From Cyprinodon diabolis (taxonomy: Eukaryota > Chordata > Actinopteri > Cyprinodontiformes > Cyprinodontidae): 64,000 nt of DNA. Positions 32,965 through 46,313 of this stretch are shown here, piece by piece. The position numbers and the translations under genes were made by a program. The stretch is from positions 37,794 to 101,793 of the forward strand of contig JARPUW010000312.1 of assembly GCA_030533445.1 (NCBI GenBank). Direction: 5' to 3'. The notes beneath the pieces were generated by a model. The model searched no databases. It saw only the letters and a list, made by a program, of their open reading frames with translations, and was not told the DNA's origin. How positions within the stretch are numbered: the stretch's first letter is position 1; every line of letters starts with the position of its first letter.

Positions 32965-35241
32965 TTGAAAGTCCAACAGAGTTGTGTTTAGAGAAAATGT
33001 TCAGACCCATCAATGATAGTTGATGACTTTCCAATCGTTAAATCACTCTTTTTCCATTTTATTAGGGCAGTAGATGAAGCGGAAATGGGAGGCTTTTATT
33101 TTGAAATTTGCCATAGGGTGTGTTTTAAACAGTCTCCTAGAGTCTATTCTCTAAAATGGGGTTGAGTTTGGGTCATAATGTTGAGCCATATAGGGCAATA
33201 AATATATGTAAAAAATATAGAGGCTTTTATTTTGAAGGGTCCCTGGAGTCTTATTTTGAAAGTCTATCAGTGCTGAGTGGCAAGGGAAGTGTCATGGACG
33301 GCAGTCATATAGTATCCATTTCCCAATGTTAAATCAGTGCTTTCACCCTCCATTAGATTAATATGTGCTGTTTAAAACAGCAGAGGTAAAATCTGTTTGA
33401 AGCTTGGTAACCTTGACAACGCTTAATGAGCCTCTCACTGACACAGACAACAGCTGCACTCACTATTGGTTTCTTCTTCCCAGGCTTTTTTGTATGGGAA
33501 GAACGGCACCGAACAAACGACTGCTGAGCAAAAACCGTATGAGTTATTAAAAAGAAAATTTCACCATGAGCATCAGCAATCCTTCGACTCCAACTATACC
33601 AACTTTGGTGTATGTGTGTCATTCAGAACAATATTTATGACGACTTGAAAACACATAGTCTGATTCGTTTTTCTCCCATCTTCAGCTTAAAAAGAATGGA
33701 GAAAGGCTGAAACTCATCGACTTTAGGTTGGTCTGGAGGGTTTTTAAGGAAAAGTATTAATCCTACCGTAATTCCGAAGACATTGTGTGAGTCCAGAGGT
33801 TTCAGTCTACAAACTGACCAAAAATGGTGACTGTAGGTCCAAATATGTGGCCGTGAGGGCGAGAATAAGATGTTTGATCTTAAAAAAATGGCCGCCTCAC
33901 ACTAAGATTTCAGCAGCTGCACTCTAGCAGGCTGCTGCAGAAGCTAACTGTCAGCTAGCTTCCAGGTGCTTACCCTCCGAACAAACGACTGCTGAGCAAA
34001 AACCGTAAAAGGTATCTGAAAAATTCTTTCAGTGAAAGCAACATCTATCCTTTGTCTCAGACTGGGGTAACCTTCATGTCTGTAGGTCTTTCACAACCCA
34101 AAACGAAGCAAAAACAAAATGGTTGGCCCACCTGCTCCTCCCTTTCTTTTAACTGCAGGACCTCACTCTCACTCACCTTTCAGCTGCTAAAGCACCCCTC
34201 CGAACAAACGACTGCTGAGTAAAAACCGTAAAAGGTATCTGAAAAATTCTTTTTATCTAAGCGACAGCTATATCTTGTCTTCAATTGGAGTAACTTTCAT
34301 GGCTGTAGGTCATCTACAAACTGAATGGGAAGAGAAAGAAAAAGAAAAAACGTTTCATCACACCTAAGCTTCTAATTGAGCTAGCTGCAGCAGGTCACTG
34401 TCACTCAGCTTTCAGGTGCTTAAAATGTCCTCCGAACAAACGACTGCTGAGCAAAAACCGTATGAGTTATTCAAAAAATTTTTTCACCGTGAGCGTCAGT
34501 CATCCTTCGACTCCAACTATGCCAACTTTGGTGTATGTGTGTCATTCAGAAAAATATTTATGACGAGTTTAAAACACATAGTCGGATTCGTTTTTCTCCC
34601 CTCTTCTGCTCCAAAACCAATGAAAAACGGCTCTGATTTTCATCGACTTTAGGTCGGTCTGGAGGGTTTTTAAGGAAAAGTATTAATCCTACCGTAATTC
34701 CGAAGATATTGTGTGGGTCCAGAGATTTCAGTCTACAAACTGACCAAAAATGGTGACTCTAGCTATAAATATGTGGCCGTGAGGGCGAGTTTAAAATGTT
34801 TTTTTTGTGTTTAAAAAACGCCTGCCTCACACTCTAGCTTTTCAGTTGCTCCACTCTAGCAGGCTGGATTTTGCTAAAACTTTGTGGCGCTTGAGGTCTG
34901 ATTATACAAAAACCGTAGCAGTTATCAACATACCGTCTTCAGTTTTAAATAGACGAAGGATTTATCTACAAACTGAGCTTCAAACTGTTTTTCTAGGTGA
35001 ATGTATGCCGACACAGTGAAGTGCTGTTTTTTATGCTTTTTTTTTCCTCTCCCCATTCATTTCCTATGGGATTTTTTTGCGACGTTTTCGCTAATAATTC
35101 GCAAACCTTCGGACTAATGAGAAAGTTTTATACAAGCACACATCACCCCATTGGTCCCGACGCGTGTGCCAACTTTGGGCCCGATCCGCCAAACCGTGCG
35201 GGACTAGTTACGCGCCGAAGTTTTGGGTATACGGGAGAATT

Positions 35242-35318
35242 ATAATAATAATAATAATACGCGGAATAAATATGTGCAATAGTAGTAGGTGGGCCATGCC
35301 TTCGGCATGTGGCCCCCC
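35242..35318. repeat. H1 foldback minisatellite, unit 11, 1 copy
   Basis: A single 60 bp core after a long AAT tract. It shows that one copy is enough to form the nested inverted repeat with the start of D. Confidence 0.92.
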
Positions 35319-35591
35319 AACTAGAAAATTTCTAAAGAAATTTTGAGGGGGGCCACCTACTGCCCGTCTGGGGAACCGGGCCAATACGGCCCTGGCAAGT
35401 GACGTCGGGGCTCCCCAGACCAACTGCTTACGCCTTTGAGGGCTGCTGAGGGAAGGAAAGAGGGCAAGTTCATGGGTAAAGAGAGCTGTGTGCCACTTGT
35501 GCTGAAATCTGGGAAATAGACGTGCACAGCGTATGATGCACAAGGGTAATATGGGTTGTCCATATTGAAACACAGTGGGTAAAGCCCAGTT

Positions 35592-35801
35592 GGCGGGCTT
35601 CGCCCGCCTGCGAGGAGCCATCTCAGTGAAGAAAAAAATCACCAATGGCGGGCTCTGCCCGCCTTCTAAGAGCCATTGCAGTGATGAAATCACCAATGGC
35701 GGGCTCCGCCCGCCTGCTAAGAGCCATTGCAGTGATGTAATCACCTTTGGCGGGCTCCGCCCGCCTTCTAAGAGCCATTGCAGTGATGAAATCACCAATG
35801 G
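35592..35801. repeat. H2 minisatellite, unit 11, 4 copies
   Basis: Alpha type lacking the copy joined by the TTACCATT linker, 27 bases fewer than the five-copy arrays. The same form occurs in units 12 and 18. Confidence 0.9.
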
Positions 35802-36994
35802 CAATGAGCAATATGCCAGAATGTATGAGTGTGTATAAGGAAGAGGCTTTTATTCTGTAGAGTCCTTGTAGTCTTATTTTGAAAGTCTATCATGAATGTG
35901 CATCAAAAGATGGGTCACGCCCAGCAGTGATATAGAATCCATTTCCAAATGTTAAATCACTGGTTTTCCATGTTATTAGGTGAATAGTTGCTGTATTACA
36001 GAGTAAATGGGAGACTTTTATTGTGAAATTTGCTCTGGGTGTGTTTTGAAAAGGTCACTAGAGTCTAATAAAAACAACCTGGAAGAGTTTGGGTCATAAT
36101 GTTGAGCCATTTGCATCAATTAATGCATTAGTATAATCTAGAGGCTTTTATTTTGTAGGGTCCCTGGAGTCTTATTTTGAAAGTCCAACAGAGTTGTGTT
36201 TATAGAAAATGTTCAGACCCGTCAATGATAGTTGATTACTTTCCAATCGTTAAATCACTCTTTTTCCATGTTATTAGGGCAGTAGATGAAGCGGAAATGG
36301 GAGGCTTTTATTTTGAAATTTGCTATAGGGTGTGTTTTAAACAGTCTCCTAGAGTCTATTCTCTAAAACGGGGTTGAGTTTGGGTCATAATGTTGAGCCA
36401 TATAGGGCAATAAATATATGTAAAAAATATAGAGGCTTTTATTTTGTAGGGTCCCTGGAGTCTTATTTTGAAAGTCTATCAGTGCTGAGTGGCAAGGGAA
36501 GTGTCATGGACAGCAGTCATATAGTATCCATTTCCCAATGTTAAATCAGTCCTTTCACCCTCCATTAGATTAATATGTGCTGTTTAAAACAGCAGAGGTA
36601 AAATCTGTTTGAAGCTTGGTAACCTTGACAACGCTTAACGAGCCTCTCACTGACACAGACAACAGCTGCACTCACTATTGGTTTCTTCTTCCCAGGCTTT
36701 TTTGTATGGGAAGAACGGCACCGAACAAACGACTACTGATCAAAAACCGTATGAGTTATTCAAAAAACATTTTCACCATGAGCATCAGCAATCCTTCGAC
36801 TCCAACTATACCAACTTTGGTGTATGTGTGTCATTCAGAAAAATATTTATGACGAGTTGAAAACACATAGTCTGATTCGTTTCTCTCCCATCTTCAGCTC
36901 AAAAAGAATAGAGAAAGGCTGAAACTCTCATCGACTTTAGGTTGGTCTGGAGGGTTTTTAAGGAAAAGTATTAATCCTACCGTAATTCCGAAGA

Positions 36995-38846
36995 CATTGT
37001 GTGAGTCCAGAGGTTTCAGTCTACAAACTGACCAAAAATGGTGACTGTAGCTCCAAATATGTGGCCGTGAGGGCGAGAATAAGATGTTTGATCTTAAAAA
37101 AATGGCCGCCTCACACTAAGATCTCAGCAGCTGCACTCTAGCAGGCTGCTGCAGAAGCTAACTGTCAGCTAGCTTCCAGGTGCTTACCCTCCGAACAAAC
37201 GACTGCTGAGCAAAAACCGTAAAAGATATCTGAAAAATTCTTTCAGTGAAAGCAACATCTATCCTTTGTCTCAGACTGGGGTAACCTTCATGTCTGTAGG
37301 TCTTTCACAACCCAAAACGAAGCACAAACAAAATGGTTGGCCCACCTGCTCCTCCCTTTGTTTGAACTGCAGGACCTCACTCTCACTCACCTTTTAGCTG
37401 CTAAAGCACCCCTCCGAACAAACGACTGCTGAGTAAAAACCGTAAAAGGTATCTGAAAAATTCTTTTTATCTAAGCGACAGCTATATCTTGTCTTCAATT
37501 GGAGTAACTTTCATGGCTGTAGGTCATCTACAAACTGAATGGGAAGAGAAAGAAAAAGAAAAAACGTTTCATCACACCTAAGCTTCTAATTGAGCTAGCT
37601 GCAGCAGGTCACTGTCACTCAGCTTTCAGGTGCTTAAAATGTCCTCCGAACAAACGACTGCTGAGCAAAAACCGTATGAGTTATTCAAAAAATTTTTTCA
37701 CCGTGAGCGTCAGTCATCCTTCGACTCCAACTATGCCAACTTTGGTGTATGTGTGTCATTCAGAAAAATATTTATGACGAGTTTAAAACACATAGTCTGA
37801 TTTGTTTTTCTCCCCTCTTCTGCTCCAAAACCAATGAAAAACGGCTCTGATTTTCATCGACTTTAGGTCGGTCTGGAGGGTTTTTAAGGAAAAGTATTAA
37901 TCCTACCGTAATTCCGAAGACATTGTGTGAGTCCAGAGGTTTTAGTCTACAAACTGACCAAAAATGGTGACTGTAGCTCCAAATATGTGGCCGTGAGGGC
38001 GAGAATAAGATGTTTGATCTGAAAAAAATGGCCGCCTCACACTAAGATTTCAGCAGCTGCACTCTAGCAGGCTGCTGCAGAAGCTAACTGTCAGCTAGCT
38101 TCCAGGTGCTTACCCTCCGAACAAACGACTGCTGAGCAAAAACCGTAAAAGATATCTGAAAAATTCTTTCAGTGAAAGCAACATCTATCCTTTGTCTCAG
38201 ACTGGGGTAACCTTCATGTCTGTAGGTCTTTCACAACCCAAAACGAAGCACAAACAAAATGGTTGGCCCACCTGCTCCTCCCTTTGTTTGAACTGCAGGA
38301 CCTCACTCTCACTCACCTTTTAGCTGCTAAAGCACCCCTCCGAACAAACGACTGCTGAGTAAAAACCGTAAAAGGTATCTGAAAAATTCTTTTTATCTAA
38401 GCGACAGCTATATCTTGTCTTCAATTGGAGTAACTTTCATGGCTGTAGGTCATCTACAAACTGAATGGGAAGAGAAAGAAAAAGAAAAAACGTTTCATCA
38501 CACCTAAGCTTCTAATTGAGCTAGCTGCAGCAGGTCACTGTCACTCAGCTTTCAGGTGCTTAAAATGTCCTCCGAACAAACGACTGCTGAGCAAAAACCG
38601 TATGAGTTATTCAAAAAATTTTTTCACCGTGAGCGTCAGTCATCCTTCGACTCCAACTATGCCAACTTTGGTGTATGTGTGTCATTCAGAAAAATATTTA
38701 TGACGAGTTTAAAACACATAGTCTGATTTGTTTTTCTCCCCTCTTCTGCTCCAAAACCAATGAAAAACGGCTCTGATTTTCATCGACTTTAGGTCGGTCT
38801 GGAGGGTTTTTAAGGAAAAGTATTAATCCTACCGTAATTCCGAAGA
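36995..38846. repeat. 926 bp internal tandem duplication in unit 12
   Basis: The first copy spans 36995-37920 and the second 37921-38846. The left part of each copy has B1-type GACATTGTGTGAG; only after 38846 does B4-type GATATTGTGTGGG appear. The junction at 37920/37921 falls in AATTCCGAAGA, a word common to B1 and B4. The copies differ: the first has AGGTTTCAGTC and GATCTTAAAAAAATGG, the second AGGTTTTAGTC and GATCTGAAAAAAATGG, the same as unit 13 at about 41152 and 41231. This is best explained by unequal exchange between B4 of one unit and B1 of a unit-13-like copy. Confidence 0.93.
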
Positions 38847-39380
38847 TATTGTGTGGGTCCAGAGATTTCAGTCTACAAACTGACCAAAAATGGTGACTCT
38901 AGCTATAAATATGTGGCCGTGAGGGCGAGTTTAAAATGTTTTTTTGTGTTTAAAAAACGCCTGCCTCACACTCTAGCTTTTCAGTTGCTCCACTCTAGCA
39001 GGCTGGATTTTGCTAAAACTTTGTGGCGCTTGAGGTCTGATTATACAAAAACCGTAGCAGTTATCAACATACCGTCTTCAGTTTTAAATAGACGAAGGAT
39101 TTATCTACAAACTGAGCTTCAAACTGTTTTTCTAGGTGAATGTATGCCGACACAGTGAAGTGCTGTTTTTTATGCTTTTTTTTTCCTCTCCCCATTCATT
39201 TCCTATGGGATTTTTTTGCGACGTTTTCGCTAATAATTCGCAAACCTTCGGACTAATGAGAAAGTTTTATACAAGCACACATCACCCCATTGGTCCCGAC
39301 GCGTGTGCCAACTTTGGGCCCGATCCGCCAAACCGTGCGGGACTAGTTATGCGCCGAAGTTTTGGGTATACGGGAGAATT

Positions 39381-39457
39381 ATAATAATAATAATAATACG
39401 CGGAATAAATATGTGCAATAGTAGTAGGTGGGCCATGCCTTCGGCATGTGGCCCCCC
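39381..39457. repeat. H1 foldback minisatellite, unit 12, 1 copy
   Basis: Single core identical by eye to unit 11, with the same AAT tract length. Confidence 0.92.
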
Positions 39458-39730
39458 AACTAGAAAATTTCTAAAGAAATTTTGAGGGGGGCCACCTACT
39501 GCCCGTCTGGGGAACCGGGCCAATACGGCCCTGGCAAGTGACGTCGGGGCTCCCCAGACCAACTGCTTACGCCTTTGAGGGCTGCTGAGGGAAGGAAAGA
39601 GGGCAAGTTCATGGGTAAAGAGAGCTGTGTGCCACTTGTGCTGAAATCTGGGAAATAGACGTGCACAGCGTATGATGCACAAGGGTAATATGGGTTGTCC
39701 ATATTGAAACACAGTGGGTAAAGCCCAGTT

Positions 39731-39940
39731 GGCGGGCTTCGCCCGCCTGCGAGGAGCCATCTCAGTGAAGAAAAAAATCACCAATGGCGGGCTCTGCCCG
39801 CCTTCTAAGAGCCATTGCAGTGATGAAATCACCAATGGCGGGCTCCGCCCGCCTGCTAAGAGCCATTGCAGTGATGTAATCACCTTTGGCGGGCTCCGCC
39901 CGCCTTCTAAGAGCCATTGCAGTGATGAAATCACCAATGG
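39731..39940. repeat. H2 minisatellite, unit 12, 4 copies
   Basis: Same as unit 11, without the TTACCATT-linked copy. Confidence 0.9.
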
Positions 39941-40315
39941 CAATGAGCAATATGCCAGAATGTATGAGTGTGTATAAGGAAGAGGCTTTTATTCTGTAGA
40001 GTCCTTGTAGTCTTATTTTGAAAGTCTATCATGAATGTGCATCAAAAGATGGGTCACGCCCAGCAGTGATATAGAATCCATTTCCAAATGTTAAATCACT
40101 GGTTTTCCATGTTATTAGGTGAATAGTTGCTGTATTACAGAGTAAATGGGAGACTTTTATTGTGAAATTTGCTCTGGGTGTGTTTTGAAAAGGTCACTAG
40201 AGTCTAATAAAAACAACCTGGAAGAGTTTGGGTCATAATGTTGAGCCATTTGCATCAATTAATGCATTAGTATAATCTAGAGGCTTTTATTTTGTAGGGT
40301 CCCTGGAGTCTTATT

Positions 40316-43300
40316 TTGAAAGTCCAACAGAGTTGTGTTTATAGAAAATGTTCAGACCCGTCAATGATAGTTGATTACTTTCCAATCGTTAAATCACTCT
40401 TTTTCCATGTTATTAGGGCAGTAGATGAAGCGGAAATGGGAGGCTTTTATTTTGAAATTTGCTATAGGGTGTGTTTTAAACAGTCTCCTAGAGTCTATTC
40501 TCTAAAACGGGGTTGAGTTTGGGTCATAATGTTGAGCCATATAGGGCAATAAATATATGTAAAAAATATAGAGGCTTTTATTTTGTAGGGTCCCTGGAGT
40601 CTTATTTTGAAAGTCTATCAGTGCTGAGTGGCAAGGGAAGTGTCATGGACAGCAGTCATATAGTATCCATTTCCCAATGTTAAATCAGTCCTTTCACCCT
40701 CCATTAGATTAATATGTGCTGTTTAAAACAGCAGAGGTAAAATCTGTTTGAAGCTTGGTAACCTTGACAACGCTTAACGAGCCTCTCACTGACACAGACA
40801 ACAGCTGCACTCACTATTGGTTTCTTCTTCCCAGGCTTTTTTGTATGGGAAGAACGGCACCGAACAAACGACTACTGATCAAAAACCGTATGAGTTATTC
40901 AAAAAACATTTTCACCATGAGCATCAGCAATCCTTCGACTCCAACTATACCAACTTTGGTGTATGTGTGTCATTCAGAAAAATATTTATGACGAGTTGAA
41001 AACACATAGTCTGATTCGTTTCTCTCCCATCTTCAGCTCAAAAAGAATAGAGAAAGGCTGAAACTCTCATCGACTTTAGGTTGGTCTGGAGGGTTTTTAA
41101 GGAAAAGTATTAATCCTACCGTAATTCCGAAGACATTGTGTGAGTCCAGAGGTTTTAGTCTACAAACTGACCAAAAATGGTGACTGTAGCTCCAAATATG
41201 TGGCCGTGAGGGCGAGAATAAGATGTTTGATCTGAAAAAAATGGCCGCCTCACACTAAGATTTCAGCAGCTGCACTCTAGCAGGCTGCTGCAGAAGCTAA
41301 CTGTCAGCTAGCTTCCAGGTGCTTACCCTCCGAACAAACGACTGCTGAGCAAAAACCGTAAAAGATATCTGAAAAATTCTTTCAGTGAAAGCAACATCTA
41401 TCCTTTGTCTCAGACTGGGGTAACCTTCATGTCTGTAGGTCTTTCACAACCCAAAACGAAGCACAAACAAAATGGTTGGCCCACCTGCTCCTCCCTTTGT
41501 TTGAACTGCAGGACCTCACTCTCACTCACCTTTTAGCTGCTAAAGCACCCCTCCGAACAAACGACTGCTGAGTAAAAACCGTAAAAGGTATCTGAAAAAT
41601 TCTTTTTATCTAAGCGACAGCTATATCTTGTCTTCAATTGGAGTAACTTTCATGGCTGTAGGTCATCTACAAACTGAATGGGAAGAGAAAGAAAAAGAAA
41701 AAACGTTTCATCACACCTAAGCTTCTAATTGAGCTAGCTGCAGCAGGTCACTGTCACTCAGCTTTCAGGTGCTTAAAATGTCCTCCGAACAAACGACTGC
41801 TGAGCAAAAACCGTATGAGTTATTCAAAAAATTTTTTCACCGTGAGCGTCAGTCATCCTTCGACTCCAACTATGCCAACTTTGGTGTATGTGTGTCATTC
41901 AGAAAAATATTTATGACGAGTTTAAAACACATAGTCTGATTTGTTTTTCTCCCCTCTTCTGCTCCAAAACCAATGAAAAACGGCTCTGATTTTCATCGAC
42001 TTTAGGTCGGTCTGGAGGGTTTTTAAGGAAAAGTATTAATCCTACCGTAATTCCGAAGATATTGTGTGGGTCCAGAGATTTCAGTCTACAAACTGACCAA
42101 AAATGGTGACTCTAGCTATAAATATGTGGCCGTGAGGGCGAGTTTAAAATGTTTTTTTGTGTTTAAAAAACGCCTGCCTCACACTCTAGCTTTTCAGTTG
42201 CTCCACTCTAGCAGGCTGGATTTTGCTAAAACTTTGTGGCGCTTGAGGTCTGATTATACAAAAACCGTAGCAGTTATCAACATACCGTCTTCAGTTTTAA
42301 ATAGACGAAGGATTTATCTACAAACTGAGCTTCAAACTGTTTTTCTAGGTGAATGTATGCCGACACAGTGAAGTGCTGTTTTTTATGCTTTTTTTTTCCT
42401 CTCCCCATTCATTTCCTATGGGATTTTTTTGCGACGTTTTCGCTAATAATTCGCAAACCTTCGGACTAATGAGAAAGTTTTATACAAGCACACATCACCC
42501 CATTGGTCCCGACGCGTGTGCCAACTTTGGGCCCGATCCGCCAAACCGTGCGGGACTAGTTACGCGCCGAAGTTTTGGGTATACGGGAGAATTATAATAA
42601 CTAGAAAATTTCTAAAGAAATTTTGAGGGGGGCCACCTACTGCCCGTCTGGGGAACAGGGCCAATACGGCCCTGGCAAGTGATGTCGGGGCTCCCCAGAC
42701 CAACTGCTTACGCCTTTGAGGGCTGCTGAGGGAAGGAAAGAGGGCTAGGTCATGGGCAAAGAGAGCTGTGTGCCACTTGTGCTGAAATCTGGGAAATAGA
42801 CGTGCACAGCGTATGATGCAAAAGGGTAATATGGGTTGTCCATATTGAACCGCAGTGGGTAAAGCTCAGTTGGTGGGCTCCGCCCGCCTGCTAGGAGCCC
42901 TTGCAGCGATGAAAAAAATCACCAATGGCGGGCTCTGCCCGCCTGCTAAGAGCCATTGCAGTGATGAAATCACCAATGGCGGGCTCCGCCCGCCTTCTAA
43001 GAGCCATTGCAGTGATGAAATCACCAATGGCGGGCTCCGCCCGCCTTCTAAGAGCCATTGCAGTGATGAAATTACAAATGGCAATGAGCAATATGCCAGA
43101 ATGTATGAGTGTGTATAAGGAAGAGGCTTTTATTCTGTAGAGTCCCTGGAGTCTTATTTTGAAAGTCTATCATGGAAGTGCATCTAAAGATGGGTCATGC
43201 CCAGCAGTTATATAGAATCAATTTCCAAATGTTAAATCACTGGTTTTCCATGTTATTAGGTGAATAGTTGCTGTATTACAGAGTAAATGGGAGACTTTTA

Positions 43301-43456
43301 TTGTGAAATTTGCTCTGGGTGTGTTTTGAAAAGGTCACTAGAGTCTAATAAAAACAACCTGGAAGAGTTTGGGTCATAATGTTGAGCCATTTGCATCAAT
43401 TAATGCATTAGTATAATCTAGAGGCTTTTATTTTGTAGGGTCGCTGGAGTCTTATT
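40316..43456. repeat. Macrosatellite unit 13 (3141 bp; H1 x0, H2 x4, beta-2)
   Basis: It carries AGGTTTTAGTC in B1 and GTCTGATTTGTTTTTC in B4 (about 41934). The first is shared only with the second copy of the unit 12 duplication and the second with both copies, so units 12 and 13 share recent history. The end is beta-2. Confidence 0.95.
42872..43081. repeat. H2 minisatellite, unit 13, 4 copies (beta-2)
   Basis: GGTGGGCTCC, GGCGGGCTCT, then two GGCGGGCTCC at a regular 51 bp period, ending ATTACAAATGG. This is the cleanest example of the 51 bp monomer in the window. Confidence 0.92.
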
Positions 43457-45732
43457 TTGAAAGTCCAACAGAGTTGTGTTTATAGAAAATGTTCAGACCC
43501 GTCAATGATAGTTGATTACTTTCCAATCGTTAAATCACTCTTTTTCCATGTTATTAGGGCAGTAGATGAAGCGGAAATGGGAGGCTTTTATTTTGAAATT
43601 TGCTATAGGGTGTGTTTTAAACAGTCTCCTAGAGTCTATTCTCTAAAACGGGGTTGAGTTTGGGTCATAATATTGAGCCATATAGGGCAATAAATATATG
43701 TAAAAAATATAGAGGCTTTTATTTTGTAGGGTCCCTGGAGTCTTATTTTGAAAGTCTATCAGTGCTGAGTGGCAAGGGAAGTGTCATGGACAGCAGTCAT
43801 ATAGTATCCATTTCCCAATGTTAAATCAGTCCTTTCACCCTCCATTAGATTAATATGTGCTGTTTAAAACAGCAGAGGTAAAATCTGTTTGAAGCTTGGT
43901 AACCTTGACAACGCTTAACGAGCCTCTCACTGACACAGACAACAACTGCACTCACTATTGGTTTCTTCTTCCCAGGCTTTTTTGTATGGGAAGAACGGCA
44001 CCGAACAAACGACTACTGATCAAAAACCGTATGAGTTATTCAAAAAACATTTTCACCATGAGCATCAGCAATCCTTCGACTCCAACTATACCAACTTTGG
44101 TGTATGTGTGTCATTCAGAACAATATTTATGACGACTTGAAAACACATAGTCTGATTCGTTTTTCTCCCATCTTCAGCTCAAAAAGAATGGAGAAAGGCT
44201 GAAACTCATCGACTTTAGGTTGGTCTGGAGGGTTTTTAAGGAAAAGTATTAATCCTACCGTAATTCCGAAGACATTGTGTGAGTCCAGAGGTTTCAGTCT
44301 ACAAACTGACCAAAAATGGTGACTGTAGCTCCAAATATGTGGCCGTGAGGGCGAGAATAAGATGTTTGATCTTAAAAAAATGGCCGCCTCACACTAAGAT
44401 TTCAGCAGCTGCACTCTAGCAGGCTGCTGCAGAAGCTAACTGTCAGCTAGCTTCCAGGTGCTTACCCTCCGAACAAACGACTGCTGAGCAAAAACCGTAA
44501 AAGATATCTGAAAAATTCTTTCAGTGAAAGCAACATCTATCCTTTGTCTCAGACTGGGGTAACCTTCATGTCTGTAGGTCTTTCACAACCCAAAACGAAG
44601 CACAAACAAAATGGTTGGCCCACCTGCTCCTCCCTTTGTTTGAACTGCAGGACCTCACTCTCACTCACCTTTTAGCTGCTAAAGCACCCCTCCGAACAAA
44701 CGACTGCTGAGTAAAAACCGTAAAAGGTATCTGAAAAATTCTTTTTATCTAAGCGACAGCTATATCTTGTCTTCAATTGGAGTAACTTTCATGGCTGTAG
44801 GTCATCTACAAACTGAATGGGAAGAGAAAGAAAAAGAAAAAACGTTTCATCACACCTAAGCTTCTAATTGAGCTAGCTGCAGCAGGTCACTGTCACTCAG
44901 CTTTCAGGTGCTTAAAATGTCCTCCGAACAAACGACTGCTGAGCAAAAACCGTATGAGTTATTCAAAAAATTTTTTCACCGTGAGCGTCAGTCATCCTTC
45001 GACTCCAACTATGCCAACTTTGGTGTATGTGTGTCATTCAGAAAAATATTTATGACGAGTTTAAAACACATAGTCTGATTCGTTTTTCTCCCCTCTTCTG
45101 CTCCAAAACCAATGAAAAACGGCTCTGATTTTCATCGACTTTAGGTCGGTCTGGAGGGTTTTTAAGGAAAAGTATTAATCCTACCGTAATTCCGAAGATA
45201 TTGTGTGGGTCCAGAGATTTCAGTCTACAAACTGACCAAAAATGGTGACTCTAGCTATAAATATGTGGCCGTGAGGGCGAGTTTAATATGTTTTTTTGTG
45301 TTTAAAAAACGCCTGCCTCACACTCTAGCTTTTCAGTTGCTCCACTCTAGCAGGCTGGATTTTGCTAAAACTTTGTGGCGCTTGAGGTCTGATTATACAA
45401 AAACCGTAGCAGTTATCAACATACCGTCTTCAGTTTTAAATAGACGAAGGATTTATCTACAAACTGAGCTTCAAACTGTTTTTCTAGGTGAATGTATGCC
45501 GACACAGTGAAGTGCTGTTTTTTATGCTTTTTTTTTCCTCTCCCCATTCATTTCCTATGGGATTTTTTTGCGACGTTTTCGCTAATAATTCGCAAACCTT
45601 CGGACTAATGAGAAAGTTTTATACAAGCACACATCACCCCATTGGTCCCGACGCGTGTGCCAACTTTGGGCCCGATCCGCCAAACCGTGCGGGACTAGTT
45701 ACGCGCCGAAGTTTTGGGTATACGGGAGAATT

Positions 45733-45803
45733 ATAATAATAATACGCGGAATAAATATGTGCAATAGTAGTAGGTGGGCCATGCCTTCGGCATGTGGCCC
45801 CCC
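45733..45803. repeat. H1 foldback minisatellite, unit 14, 1 copy
   Basis: Single core with a shorter AAT tract than in units 11 and 12. Confidence 0.92.
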
Positions 45804-46076
45804 AACTAGAAAATTTCTAAAGAAATTTTGAGGGGGGCCACCTACTGCCCGTCTGGGGAACCGGGCCAATACGGCCCTGGCAAGTGACGTCGGGGCTCCC
45901 CAGACCAACTGCTTACGCCTTTGAGGGCTGCTGAGGGAAGGAAAGAGGGCAAGTTCATGGGCAAAGAGAGCTGTGTGCCACTTGTGCTGAAATCTGGGAA
46001 ATAGACGTGCACAGCGTATGATGCACAAGGGTAATATGGGTTGTCCATATTGAAACACAGTGGGTAAAGCCCAGTT

Positions 46077-46313
46077 GGCGGGCTTCGCCCGCCTGCTAGG
46101 AGCCATCTCAGTGAAGAAAAAAATCACCAATGGCGGGCTCTGCCCGCCTTCTAAGAGCCATTGCAGTGATGAAATCACCAATGGCGGGCTCCGCCCGCCT
46201 GCTAAGAGCCATTGCAGTGATGTAATCACCTTTGGCGGGCTCCGCCCGCCTGTTACCATTGGCGGGCTCCGCCCGCCTTCTAAGAGCCATTGCAGTGATG
46301 AAATCACCAATGG
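46077..46313. repeat. H2 minisatellite, unit 14, 5 copies
   Basis: Typical alpha array with the TTACCATT short linker. Confidence 0.9.

Larger units (their letters stand above)
32965..36176. repeat. Macrosatellite unit 11 (3212 bp; H1 x1, H2 x4, alpha)
   Basis: It starts with the beta-1-linked variants seen in unit 3 and ends with the GGGTAAAGAGAGC and CCTGCGAGGAGCC variants shared with units 12 and 18. It has an extra T in the B4 T-run at about 34801, which breaks the frame that is open in most other units. Confidence 0.95.
36177..40315. repeat. Macrosatellite unit 12 (4139 bp; H1 x1, H2 x4, internal duplication)
   Basis: Longest unit. It contains a 926 bp tandem duplication of the B1-to-B4 interval; without it the unit would be 3213 bp, almost the length of unit 11. 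The part after the duplication (39.3-40.3 kb) is near-identical to the end of unit 11 (offset 4139). Confidence 0.95.
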
